NCBI RefSeq assembly: GCF_035319885.1
Contig: NZ_CP141285.1
Coordinates: forward strand, 1,426,001-1,490,000
From: Altererythrobacter sp. H2
Lineage (GTDB): Bacteria; Pseudomonadota; Alphaproteobacteria; Sphingomonadales; Sphingomonadaceae
Direction: 5' to 3'
Length of the DNA: 64,000 nt
Under the pieces are notes generated by a model that searched no databases, was not told the origin of the DNA, and was given only the letters and a program-made list of their open reading frames with translations. The translations under genes and the position numbers were made by a program. Shown here piece by piece: positions 8,379 through 16,627 of the stretch (the stretch's first letter is position 1; each line of letters starts with the position of its first letter).

Positions 8379-9529
8379 CTCGCTCGATCACCGTTCTTGG
8401 CGCGACCGGTTCGATCGGCGATTCGACGCTCGACCTGATCCGCCGCAACCGCGATGACTGGCGGGTCGAGGTGCTGACCGCCAACGGCAATACCGATAAG
8501 CTCGCCGCGCTGGCCCGCGAATTTGGTGCGGCGCTGGCAGTGTGCGGAGACGAGGGCTGCCTGCCGGCCCTGCGCGCGGCGCTGGCCGGGTCCGGGATCG
8601 TAGCTGCTGGCGGGGAGCAGGCCCTGGTGGAGGCGGCAATGCGCCCGGTCGACATGACGGTAGCCGCGATTGTCGGCTGTGCCGGCCTTGCCCCGGTCAT
8701 GGCCGCAGCTGAGCGCGGCGGCACCATTGCTCTGGCCAACAAGGAAGCGCTGGTCGCGGCAGGCGATGTGCTGATGGCGGCAGCGCGGCAGGGCGGGGCG
8801 ACCCTCCTGCCGACCGACAGCGAGCATAACGCGATCTTCCAGTGCCTGGCTGGCAACCGCATCGAGCATGTCCGCTCGATCACGCTGACCGCCAGCGGCG
8901 GCCCCTTGCGGACCTGGAGCATGGAGCAGCTCGCCGCTGCCACCCCGGCGCAGGCGGTGGCGCACCCCAACTGGGATATGGGCGCCAAGATCAGCGTCGA
9001 TTCCGCCACCATGTTCAACAAGGGGCTGGAGCTGATCGAGGCCTGGCACCTGTTCCCGGTCGGGCTGGATAAGCTGAAGATCGTGGTCCATCCGCAGAGC
9101 GTGATCCATTCGATGGTCGAATACCGTGACGGGTCCACCCTGGCCCAGCTCGGCCCCAGCGACATGCGGGTGCCGATTGCCTCGTGCCTGGCCTGGCCGG
9201 AGCGGATGGATACGCCCTGCACCCCGCTCGATCTTGCCGCACTTGGCCAGCTGACCTTCGAAGCGCCTGACGAACAGCGCTTCCCTGCGACCCGCCTCAG
9301 CCGTCAGGCGGCGGAAGCGGGCGGGGCGATGCCGGCGGTTCTCAACGCAGCCAACGAGGTGGCGGTGGCGGCTTTCCTCGCCGGTCACTTGTCGTTCACC
9401 CGGATTGCGGTAATTGTGGAAGAGACAATGGCCCGCTACGCCCCTTCCGCACCCGCTGCGCTGGCAGAGGTTCTGGCCGTTGACCGGGAAGCGCGTGCAC
9501 AGGCGCAGGGCCTGCTGGAGACCGCTTAG
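8375..9529 (+). CDS. dxr: 1-deoxy-D-xylulose 5-phosphate reductoisomerase
   Basis: Second step of the MEP isoprenoid pathway, feeding UppS. Motifs seen are the NADPH site ITVLGATGSIG at the N-terminus, ANKEALVAAGD, the metal/substrate segment LPTDSEHNAIFQ, and NWDMGAKISVDSATMFNKGLE near residue 215. I prefer the GTG at 8375, which overlaps the cdsA stop as GTGA and leaves four residues before the Rossmann strand as in other Dxr proteins. An in-frame ATG at 8360 would add five residues. The product is 384 residues. Confidence 0.96.
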   Translation: MTRSITVLGATGSIGDSTLDLIRRNRDDWRVEVLTANGNTDKLAALAREFGAALAVCGDEGCLPALRAALAGSGIVAAGGEQALVEAAMRPVDMTVAAIVGCAGLAPVMAAAERGGTIALANKEALVAAGDVLMAAARQGGATLLPTDSEHNAIFQCLAGNRIEHVRSITLTASGGPLRTWSMEQLAAATPAQAVAHPNWDMGAKISVDSATMFNKGLELIEAWHLFPVGLDKLKIVVHPQSVIHSMVEYRDGSTLAQLGPSDMRVPIASCLAWPERMDTPCTPLDLAALGQLTFEAPDEQRFPATRLSRQAAEAGGAMPAVLNAANEVAVAAFLAGHLSFTRIAVIVEETMARYAPSAPAALAEVLAVDREARAQAQGLLETA

Positions 9530-10669
9530 GTGTTCGAATCCCCCCCTTTCTGGATGTATATCGCCGGGTTCCTGCTGGTCCTCGGCCCGCTGGTGACAGT
9601 GCACGAGTTTGGCCACTATCTGGTCGGCCGCTGGTTCGGGGTGAAGGCGGAAGCCTTCTCGGTCGGGTTCGGCAAGGAGCTGTTCGGCTGGACCGACAAA
9701 CGCGGCACCCGCTGGAAGATTTCCGCCCTGCCGCTGGGCGGTTATGTCCAGTTCAAGGGCGACATGAACCCGGCAAGCGTTCCCGACGAGGATGCGCTGG
9801 CCGCGATCCCGGCCCACGAGCGGCAGGATGCCTTCCATTTCAAGCCGCTGTGGCAGCGTGCCTTGATCGTGGCGGCCGGACCGGTGACCAATATCGTGGT
9901 CGCGCTGGCGATCTTCGCGGCCTTTTTCATGGTCCTGGGCAAGCCGGTGCCGGTCGGGACGGATGACCAGCTGACGATTGCCGGTTTCAGCGAGAATTCG
10001 GCTGCCAGAGCCGCAGGGGTTCAGGTTGGTGACCGGATCGTCGCGATTGACGGCAAGCCGGTGGCGAATTTCCGCGAAGTGCAGAGCAAAATCATGCTCC
10101 ATCCGAGCCGGACCTTTGCAGTGGAAGTGCTGCGGGACGGCGCATCCCGCACGTTCGACATCACCACCAACCGGATGGAAGTGACTGATCAGTTCGGCAA
10201 CGCCTCCACCATCGGGCTGATCGGCGTGATGCCCGGGGCGGTCGAGGTGGAATTCGAGCGGCAGGGACCGATCACCGCCTCGGTCATGGCGGTTGAGCAT
10301 AGCTGGTACCTGGTCCGCACCATGGTGACCGGCATCGGGCAGATTTTCAGCGGTGACCGGTCAGTGCGCGAGCTCGGCGGCCCGGTGAAGATCGCCAAAT
10401 ACTCCGGCGAGCAGTTCAGCCTGGGCCCGCTTGCCTTCTTCGAATTCATGGCCCTGATCTCGCTTAACTTGGCGTTCATCAACCTCTTGCCAATCCCCGC
10501 CCTCGATGGTGGTCACCTGGCATTTTACGCGGCAGAAGCGGTCCGCCGCAAACCGGTGGGGCCGAAGGGGCAGGAACTGGCGTTCCGCACCGGTGTGGCG
10601 CTCGTGCTGATGCTGATGGTGTTTGTGACGGTCAACGACCTGGTCTCGCTGCCGGTGTTTGGCGGGTGA
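9530..10669 (+). CDS. rseP: Site-2 metalloprotease RseP
   Basis: Intramembrane zinc protease that cleaves membrane-bound anti-sigma factors and signal-peptide remnants. The 379-residue product has HEFGH at residues 25-29 in the first membrane segment. A single PDZ domain follows around residues 145-215 (SAARAAGVQVGDRIVAIDGK), where E. coli RseP has two. The second catalytic motif NLLPIPALDGGH lies near residue 318. It starts with GTG directly after the dxr stop. The dxr-rseP-bamA order is conserved. Confidence 0.95.
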   Translation: MFESPPFWMYIAGFLLVLGPLVTVHEFGHYLVGRWFGVKAEAFSVGFGKELFGWTDKRGTRWKISALPLGGYVQFKGDMNPASVPDEDALAAIPAHERQDAFHFKPLWQRALIVAAGPVTNIVVALAIFAAFFMVLGKPVPVGTDDQLTIAGFSENSAARAAGVQVGDRIVAIDGKPVANFREVQSKIMLHPSRTFAVEVLRDGASRTFDITTNRMEVTDQFGNASTIGLIGVMPGAVEVEFERQGPITASVMAVEHSWYLVRTMVTGIGQIFSGDRSVRELGGPVKIAKYSGEQFSLGPLAFFEFMALISLNLAFINLLPIPALDGGHLAFYAAEAVRRKPVGPKGQELAFRTGVALVLMLMVFVTVNDLVSLPVFGG

Positions 10670-10817
10670 TTGCGGTGAGAGGCCGGAAAAGCACGGGGGT
10701 TGGCTTGTTGCTGTGCTTGATTGGGGTGCGTGCATCGGGCAGAGGGCGCCTTTAGTCCGCGCGGGGTCCGATGGGCCGACGCCGGGGTTGCGATTGTAGA
10801 GATTGGACGGGAACACC

Positions 10818-13562
10818 GTGTCGATGACGAAGAGCCAGATTTCCCGCAGCGGTGCAGCGTCACGCGGCGGCCGCCTTGCCGCTGCCCTGCTCGGTTGCAC
10901 TGTGCTGGCGGGAATGCCTGCCCTTGCCGCTGCGCAAGACGCGCCCGCCGCTCAGCCCGCGCCAGCCGTTGCTCCCCAGCAGAACGTGATCCGCACGATC
11001 GCGGTGGTCGGGGCCGAGCGGCTCGAAGCGCAGACGATCCTGTCCTACATCCGACTGCGTCCGGGCGATGTCTACACCCAGGTGGCGGCTGACCAGGCGA
11101 TCAAGGATCTCTACGCCACCGAGCTGTTCTCCAATGCCAGCGTCCGCAACGACGGCGGCGCGGTGGTGATCGAGGTGACCGAAAACCCTGTGGTCAACCG
11201 GATCATCCTGGAAGGCAACAAGCGGATCAAGAACGACAAGATCCTGCCTGAAATCAAGCTGGCTCCGCGCCAGATCTTCACCCGTTCCAAGGTCCGCGCC
11301 GATACCGCCCGGATCATCGAGCTGTACAAGCGCCAGGGCCGCTATGCCGCCACGGTCGAGCCCAAGCTGGTCGAACTGAACCAGAACCGCGTCGATATCG
11401 TCTATGAAATCTCGGAAGGGCCCAAGTCCAAGGTCCGCCAGATCAACATCATCGGCAACGAGCAGTTCAGCGACGGTGAAATCAAGGGCGAGATGATCAC
11501 CAAGGAAGCGCGGTTCACCCGCTTCTTCAGCTCCAACACCAGCTACGATCCTGACCGCCTGGCCTTCGACCAGCAGAAGCTGCGCCAGTTCTACCTGACT
11601 GAGGGCTATGCCGATTTCCGGGTAATTTCGGCGGTGGCCGAGCTGACCCCCGACCAGCGCGATTTCATCATCACCTACGTGGTGGAAGAGGGTGAGCGCT
11701 ACAAGTTCGGCGATGTCCAGGTCGAAAGCCAGCTGCGCGATTTCGACGGCGAAACGATGACCTCCCGCTTGCCCATGAAAACGGGCGACTGGTACAATGC
11801 CAAGTCGGTCGAGGACACGGTCGAACAGCTGAGCGAACTGGCCGGCACCTTCGGTTATGCCTTCGCCGATGTTGCGCCGCAGTTCACCCGCAACAAGGAC
11901 GACCTGACCATGGACGTCCGCTACGTCATCCGCGAAGCGCCGCGGGTCTATGTCGAGCGGATCGACGTCAACGGCAACACCCTGACCCAGGACAAGGTGG
12001 TGCGGCGCGAATTCCGGATTGCCGAAGGCGATGCGTTCAATTCGCTCCAGGTCAAACGGTCGAGCGCGCGCATCAAGTCGCTCGGCTACTTCCAGGAAAA
12101 CTTCGAGATCGAGCAGAAGGAAGGCAGCGCGCCTGACCGGATCGTGCTCGAAGCCAACGTGCAGGAACAGCCGACCGGCGAGCTCCAGCTTTCTGCGGGC
12201 TTCTCCTCGCTGGAGCGTTTCATCCTTGCCGCTTCGGTGCGCCAGCGCAACTTCCGCGGGCGGGGCCAGACGGTGGGTGTGGGCGTCAACTGGTCGCGGT
12301 TCTCGCGCTCGTTCAACCTCAGCTTCACCGAACCTTACGTGTTTGATCGCAACGTATCGGCCGGGTTCGACCTTTACCGGCGCGACGTGAACAGCTTCAA
12401 CTTCACCAACGCCAGCCGCAACACCACCTTCAAGCAGGCCACCACCGGCGGATCGCTGCGGGCAGGTGTCGCCCTGACCGAATATATTTCGGCGGTGGCC
12501 AGCTACACCCTTAACTTCGACGACATCACGCTCGATGAGAACCAGTTCTTTGCCGACCTTGACGGCGATGGCATTCCCACCTGCGAGCCGCTGCTCGCGG
12601 GCCGGTTCCTGTGCGATGCCCTCGGCAAGCGGACCAGTTCGATCCTCGGCCTGACGCTGGCGTACGACACCCTTGACAGCCGCCTGCGCCCTAGCCGGGG
12701 CGAGGCTGTCTCGCTGACCACCGAATTTGCCGGGCTGGGCGGCTCGGTCAAGTATCTGCGGGTGCGCGGCAAGGCGGCCAAGTACTGGCCGGTGCTCAAC
12801 GGCTTCATCTTCTCCGCCTCGGTTGAAGGGGGCTACATCAAGGGCCTGTCCGATCGCGGTCCGGGCGAAGATGATGTCCGCCTGACTGACCGTTTCTTCC
12901 TCGGCGAGCCCCAGTTCCGCGGGTTCGATATTCGCGGCGTCGGCCCGCGCGTGCTGCGCCAGCCGATTATCGCCGATCCGGACAGCCCGGACCCGAACAA
13001 TCCGGTGCCGCTGATCATCACCGACCGCAACCGCGTGGCTGACGACGCCATCGGCGGCAACGCCTACTACCTCGGCCGGCTGGAGCTCGAGATTCCGCTT
13101 GGCTCGGGTGCCCGCGAACTGGGCTTGCGCCCGTCGGTGTTCATGGACGTGGGGGCGCTGTTCAACGTCACCGCACCGGCACTGCAGCAAAGCCCGTTCC
13201 CGGGCGGGATCGACCTCCCGATCCGCGATGCCAACGGTGCGCCGCTGTTCACCCAGGTCACCGCCGCCGAAGTCGTCAACGGGGTCTGCACCCCCACCGG
13301 CACGTCGACCGTGACCAATCCGATCAATCCCAGCCCCCCGGCCTGTCTGACAAACGCCAACAACACCGCGCTGGTTTCCAACATCGCGCCGTTCCGCGAG
13401 GTGTTCCTCGGGGATACGCCGAGCCCGCGCGTGTCAATCGGGATCGGGGTCAACTGGAACTCGCCGTTCGGTCCGTTCAGGATCGATTTTGCTCACGTGC
13501 TTAGAAAGGCCGAGGGCGATGACACCAAGAAATTCACATTCAACGTAGGAACACAATTCTGA
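10818..13562 (+). CDS. bamA: Outer membrane protein assembly factor BamA
   Basis: Inserts beta-barrel proteins into the outer membrane. The protein is about 914 residues: a signal peptide (LAAALLGCTVLAGMPALAAAQ), five POTRA repeats (about residues 50-450, beginning IRTIAVVGAERLEAQTILSY), and a C-terminal 16-strand barrel ending in Phe (FTFNVGTQF), as needed for outer-membrane insertion. A long Asn/Pro/Thr-rich insertion near residues 800-855 looks like an extended surface loop. The start is uncertain: GTG 10818 has GGACGGGA at good spacing, while ATG 10824 is the alternative. The 3' end overlaps skp by 1 nt. Confidence 0.97.
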   Translation: MSMTKSQISRSGAASRGGRLAAALLGCTVLAGMPALAAAQDAPAAQPAPAVAPQQNVIRTIAVVGAERLEAQTILSYIRLRPGDVYTQVAADQAIKDLYATELFSNASVRNDGGAVVIEVTENPVVNRIILEGNKRIKNDKILPEIKLAPRQIFTRSKVRADTARIIELYKRQGRYAATVEPKLVELNQNRVDIVYEISEGPKSKVRQINIIGNEQFSDGEIKGEMITKEARFTRFFSSNTSYDPDRLAFDQQKLRQFYLTEGYADFRVISAVAELTPDQRDFIITYVVEEGERYKFGDVQVESQLRDFDGETMTSRLPMKTGDWYNAKSVEDTVEQLSELAGTFGYAFADVAPQFTRNKDDLTMDVRYVIREAPRVYVERIDVNGNTLTQDKVVRREFRIAEGDAFNSLQVKRSSARIKSLGYFQENFEIEQKEGSAPDRIVLEANVQEQPTGELQLSAGFSSLERFILAASVRQRNFRGRGQTVGVGVNWSRFSRSFNLSFTEPYVFDRNVSAGFDLYRRDVNSFNFTNASRNTTFKQATTGGSLRAGVALTEYISAVASYTLNFDDITLDENQFFADLDGDGIPTCEPLLAGRFLCDALGKRTSSILGLTLAYDTLDSRLRPSRGEAVSLTTEFAGLGGSVKYLRVRGKAAKYWPVLNGFIFSASVEGGYIKGLSDRGPGEDDVRLTDRFFLGEPQFRGFDIRGVGPRVLRQPIIADPDSPDPNNPVPLIITDRNRVADDAIGGNAYYLGRLELEIPLGSGARELGLRPSVFMDVGALFNVTAPALQQSPFPGGIDLPIRDANGAPLFTQVTAAEVVNGVCTPTGTSTVTNPINPSPPACLTNANNTALVSNIAPFREVFLGDTPSPRVSIGIGVNWNSPFGPFRIDFAHVLRKAEGDDTKKFTFNVGTQF

Positions 13563-14233
13563 TGAACATTTCCACCAAGCTGTTTGCCGGTGCTGCGCTT
13601 GCGGCCGTGGCCATGGCATCCGCGCCGGCTTCGGCCCAGCTCAACGGCATGGCCACCGCCAGCCCGGAGGCCGTGATTGTCCGCTCTGCCGCGCGCATCG
13701 CCGCCTACCAGCAGATCGATCAGCAGTATTCCCAGGCGATCCAGCAGGTCCGCGCCCTGCGCCAGGAGATGAACACGCTCCAGCAGCAGCTCGACACCAA
13801 TGGTGATGGCCAGCTGACCGAGCAGGAAGTTGCCGCTGGCAGCGCCCAGGTGACGCAGCTGCAGCAGAAGGACCAGCAGGCCAACGAACTGACCCAGCCG
13901 ATCGCGCTGGCCCAGTATTACGTGATCGAGCAGCTGATCAACGATTATGCCAACGCCCAGAACCAGGTGCTCCAGGCCAAGAAGGTCCAGGTGCTGCTGT
14001 CGCCCGACGCGATCCAGCAGGCTCCCGAAGGGTTCAACATCACCAACGATATCCTGAAGGCGCTCGACACCCGGCTGCCGACGGTGACCATCACCCCGCC
14101 GGCCAACTGGCAGCCGCGGCGCGATACGGTCTCCACTCACCAGACCGTGCAGCAGGTGCTGATGGCCGCTGCGCAGCAGCAGGCGGCGATGCAGCAGCAG
14201 CAACAGCAGCAGCCGGCCCCGCAGGGCCGCTGA
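13562..14233 (+). CDS. OmpH/Skp-family periplasmic chaperone with an EF-hand-like loop
   Basis: A 223-residue secreted protein with a signal peptide (cut near SAPASA-Q), then a long Gln-rich helical region typical of the OmpH/Skp prefoldin-like tentacles, and a C-terminal poly-Gln tail. Its position directly after bamA (TGATG overlap) matches skp, which carries unfolded outer-membrane proteins to the Bam complex. Around residue 80 is [12 protein letters not shown], a full 12-residue EF-hand calcium loop (D-x-N-x-D-G-x-L-x-x-x-E). That is unusual for this family. Confidence 0.85.
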   Translation: MNISTKLFAGAALAAVAMASAPASAQLNGMATASPEAVIVRSAARIAAYQQIDQQYSQAIQQVRALRQEMNTLQQQLDTNGDGQLTEQEVAAGSAQVTQLQQKDQQANELTQPIALAQYYVIEQLINDYANAQNQVLQAKKVQVLLSPDAIQQAPEGFNITNDILKALDTRLPTVTITPPANWQPRRDTVSTHQTVQQVLMAAAQQQAAMQQQQQQQPAPQGR

Positions 14234-14261
14234 TTTTTGCGCGACAGAGAGAGGCAGGGCA

Positions 14262-14729
14262 ATGAGTGACGCAGGCGGCACGGCCGCTTACGATATCCGC
14301 AAGGTGCTCAAGGCCCTGCCGCACCGCTATCCCTTGCTGCTGGTCGATCGGGTCAAGTCGATCGAGCTGGGCGAACGGATCCATGCGGTGAAGGCGGTGA
14401 CCTTCAACGAAGAGTTCTTCCAGGGCCATTTCCCCGGCGCGCCGATCATGCCCGGCGTGCTTCAGATCGAGGCCATGGCGCAGGCAGCAGCGATCCTCGG
14501 GATCGAAACCCTCCAACTCGCCGGGACAGGCAAGCTGGTCTATTTCATGGGGATAGAGAACGCCAAGTTCCGCAGCCCGGTGACGCCCGGGTGCCTGCTC
14601 GATCTCGAGGTTGCGTTCCTCCAGAAGCGCAGCCGCGTCTACAAGTTCAAGGGGCGGGCCAGCGTCGAGGGCAAGACCACCTGCGAGGTCGAGTTCACCG
14701 CGATGATTGCCGATCCGCCCGCCGATTAG
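14262..14729 (+). CDS. fabZ: 3-hydroxyacyl-[acyl-carrier-protein] dehydratase FabZ
   Basis: Dehydrates 3-hydroxyacyl-ACP in fatty-acid elongation. The 155-residue hotdog-fold product shows [12 protein letters not shown] near the N-terminus and the catalytic block [20 protein letters not shown], with His56 and Glu70. AGAGAGGCAGGG precedes the ATG. In most proteobacteria lpxD precedes and lpxA/lpxB follow fabZ; none is present here. Confidence 0.97.
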   Translation: MSDAGGTAAYDIRKVLKALPHRYPLLLVDRVKSIELGERIHAVKAVTFNEEFFQGHFPGAPIMPGVLQIEAMAQAAAILGIETLQLAGTGKLVYFMGIENAKFRSPVTPGCLLDLEVAFLQKRSRVYKFKGRASVEGKTTCEVEFTAMIADPPAD

Positions 14730-14882
14730 GCCTCAATCAGCCTCCTTCCGCAGGATTGCCACCTGCGGGCCGATTTCCCCTCAAAACCGGTGACTCCCGT
14801 CCGGCCTTTTGGTAGGCCCGTGTCCGACGAGAGTGGCAGGATGCCGTTTCCCAGCCACCGGCGGTCGCGACCACGGGATTCC

Positions 14883-14902
14883 GGGCTGCCCCTTGGCAGC
14901 CC
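14883..14902 (+). promoter_or_regulatory. Hairpin just upstream of the acetolactate-synthase-like gene
   Basis: GGGCTGCC (14883-14890), CCTT loop, GGCAGCCC (14895-14902) form a perfect 8-bp stem ending about 5 nt before the AGGGGGAA ribosome binding site. There is no T-run, so it is not a classical terminator. It could influence translation or mark the end of an attenuated leader within the 190-bp gap after fabZ. Confidence 0.4.
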
Positions 14903-14919
14903 ACGAGGGGGAAAGCGCG

Positions 14920-16575
14920 ATGGCCGACAAGCAAAAAGCATCCGATCTGTTTATCCAGTGCCTTGAGGAAGAAGGCGTCGAATACATCTTCGGCGTTCCG
15001 GGGGAAGAGAACCTCGATTTCCTCGAAAGCCTTTCCTATTCGAGCAAGATCAAGCTGATCCTGACCCGGCACGAACAGGGCGCCGGCTTCATGGCGGCGA
15101 CCTATGGCCGCCACACCGGCAAGACCGGCGTCTGCATCGCCACATTGGGCCCGGGTGCCACCAATTTCGTCACCGCTGCCGCCTATGCCCAGCTGGGGGG
15201 AATGCCGATCCTGATGATCACCGGCCAGAAGCCGATCAAGAAGTCGAAGCAGGGCCGCTTCCAGATCCTCGACGTGGTCGCCATGATGGGGCCGATCACC
15301 AAGTACACCCACCAGCTCGCCGCAGGTGACAACATCCCCAGCCGCGTGCGCGAGGCGTTCCGCCTGGCCGAAGAGGAAAAGCCTGGCGCGGTCCATCTCG
15401 AATTTCCCGAAGACATTGCCGAGGAGCAGACCGACAGCCAGCCGATCAAGCGCTCGCTCGCACGCCGCCCCTCAGCCGAGCACAAGGCCGTGCGCCAGGC
15501 GGTGGAGGCGATCGAGGCAGCCAAGGCCCCGGTGCTGGTGATCGGCGCCGGTGCCAACCGCAAGATGACCGGGCGGATGCTGCGGCAGCTGATCGACAAG
15601 ACCGGCATCCCGTTCGTCACCACCCAGATGGGCAAGGGCGTGATCGACGAGCGGCACCCGCTGTTCTTGGGCTGCGCTGCGCTGTCCGCCGGGGACTTTG
15701 TCCACCGGGCAATCGAAGACTCCGACTGCATCGTCAACATCGGACACGATGTGATTGAAAAGCCGCCCTTCTTCATGAAGGCCGGCGGCCCCTGCGTGAT
15801 TCACGTCTCGACGCGCACTGCTGAAGTCGATCCGGTCTATTTCCCCCAGATCGAGGTGATCGGCGATATCGCCAACGCGATCTGGCAGATCAAGGAAGAC
15901 GTGATGCCGCAGGGCAAGTGGAAGTTCGACCACATGCTCGCCTACCGCAAGGCAGAGGTAGACCACACCACGCCGCTTGCAGCCGACGAACGCTTCCCGA
16001 TCTTCCCGCCCCATCTGGTCCAGGCGGTGCGCGAGGCCATGCCGGAAGACGGCATCATCTGCCTCGACAACGGGGTCTACAAGATCTGGTTCGCGCGCAA
16101 TTACACCGCCTACCTGCCCAACACCGTGCTGCTCGATAATGCGCTGGCGACCATGGGAGCCGGCCTGCCGAGCGCGATGATGAGCGCCATGCTCTATCCC
16201 GAACGCAAGGTCATGGCGGTCTGCGGGGATGGCGGCTTCATGATGAACAGCCAGGAGATGGAAACCGCCGTCCGCCTCGGCCTCAACCTGACGGTGCTGA
16301 TCCTGCGCGACGATGCTTACGGCATGATCCGCTGGAAGCAGGCCAACATGGGCTTCAAGGATTTCGGCCTGACCTATGGCAACCCCGATTTCGTGATGTA
16401 TGCCGAAAGCTATGGGGCCAAGGGGCACCGGGTGGAAAGCGCCAGCCATCTCAGGCAGGTGCTGGCCCATTGCCGCGATACGCCGGGGGTCCACCTGATC
16501 GATTGCCCGGTCGATTACACTGAGAACGACCAGATTCTGAACATCGACATCAAGCGGCTGTCGAAGGAACTGTAA
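14920..16575 (+). CDS. Acetolactate synthase large-subunit-like ThDP enzyme
   Basis: A thiamine-diphosphate enzyme of 551 residues. Domains in order are: a PYR domain with the cofactor-activating Glu in TRHEQGAGFMAATYGR (about residue 48) and GPGATNFVTAAAYAQ; a central FAD/nucleotide-like domain from about residue 190; and the PP domain with GDGGFMMNSQEMETAV (Mg/ThDP binding, about residue 435). It most resembles acetolactate synthases, which make acetolactate from pyruvate. No ilvN regulatory subunit is adjacent, and an aldehyde dehydrogenase follows, so a catabolic or aldehyde-producing carboligase/decarboxylase cannot be excluded. The ATG has an AGGGGGAA ribosome binding site. Confidence 0.85.
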   Translation: MADKQKASDLFIQCLEEEGVEYIFGVPGEENLDFLESLSYSSKIKLILTRHEQGAGFMAATYGRHTGKTGVCIATLGPGATNFVTAAAYAQLGGMPILMITGQKPIKKSKQGRFQILDVVAMMGPITKYTHQLAAGDNIPSRVREAFRLAEEEKPGAVHLEFPEDIAEEQTDSQPIKRSLARRPSAEHKAVRQAVEAIEAAKAPVLVIGAGANRKMTGRMLRQLIDKTGIPFVTTQMGKGVIDERHPLFLGCAALSAGDFVHRAIEDSDCIVNIGHDVIEKPPFFMKAGGPCVIHVSTRTAEVDPVYFPQIEVIGDIANAIWQIKEDVMPQGKWKFDHMLAYRKAEVDHTTPLAADERFPIFPPHLVQAVREAMPEDGIICLDNGVYKIWFARNYTAYLPNTVLLDNALATMGAGLPSAMMSAMLYPERKVMAVCGDGGFMMNSQEMETAVRLGLNLTVLILRDDAYGMIRWKQANMGFKDFGLTYGNPDFVMYAESYGAKGHRVESASHLRQVLAHCRDTPGVHLIDCPVDYTENDQILNIDIKRLSKEL

Positions 16576-16589
16576 GCAAGCAATGCGGG

Positions 16590-16610
16590 ACCCCGGGCGA
16601 GGCCCGGGGT
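16590..16610. repeat. Short GC palindrome between two genes
   Basis: CCCCGGGC, GAG, GCCCGGGG (16591-16609, extended by one A-T pair) forms a perfect hairpin. This GGACCCCGGG...CCCGGGGTGAC type of palindrome looks like the dispersed intergenic repeats of alphaproteobacteria. It lies between the ThDP enzyme and the aldehyde dehydrogenase and has no T-run. Confidence 0.5.
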
Positions 16611-16627
16611 GACGAAGGAATTGGCAC

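Noticed and set aside
9530-9550. TGTTCGAATCC resembling a tRNA T-loop
   Set aside because: It is the start of rseP, and no acceptor, D-arm or anticodon arm can be built around it.
8096-10300. Very long minus-strand open frame (734 residues) opposite cdsA, dxr and rseP
   Set aside because: Its His/Arg/Gly-rich composition is the usual shadow of a high-GC coding strand. The plus-strand genes carry full family motifs.
10860-13190. 776-residue minus-strand open frame opposite bamA
   Set aside because: Antisense shadow of bamA; the plus strand has the POTRA and barrel features.
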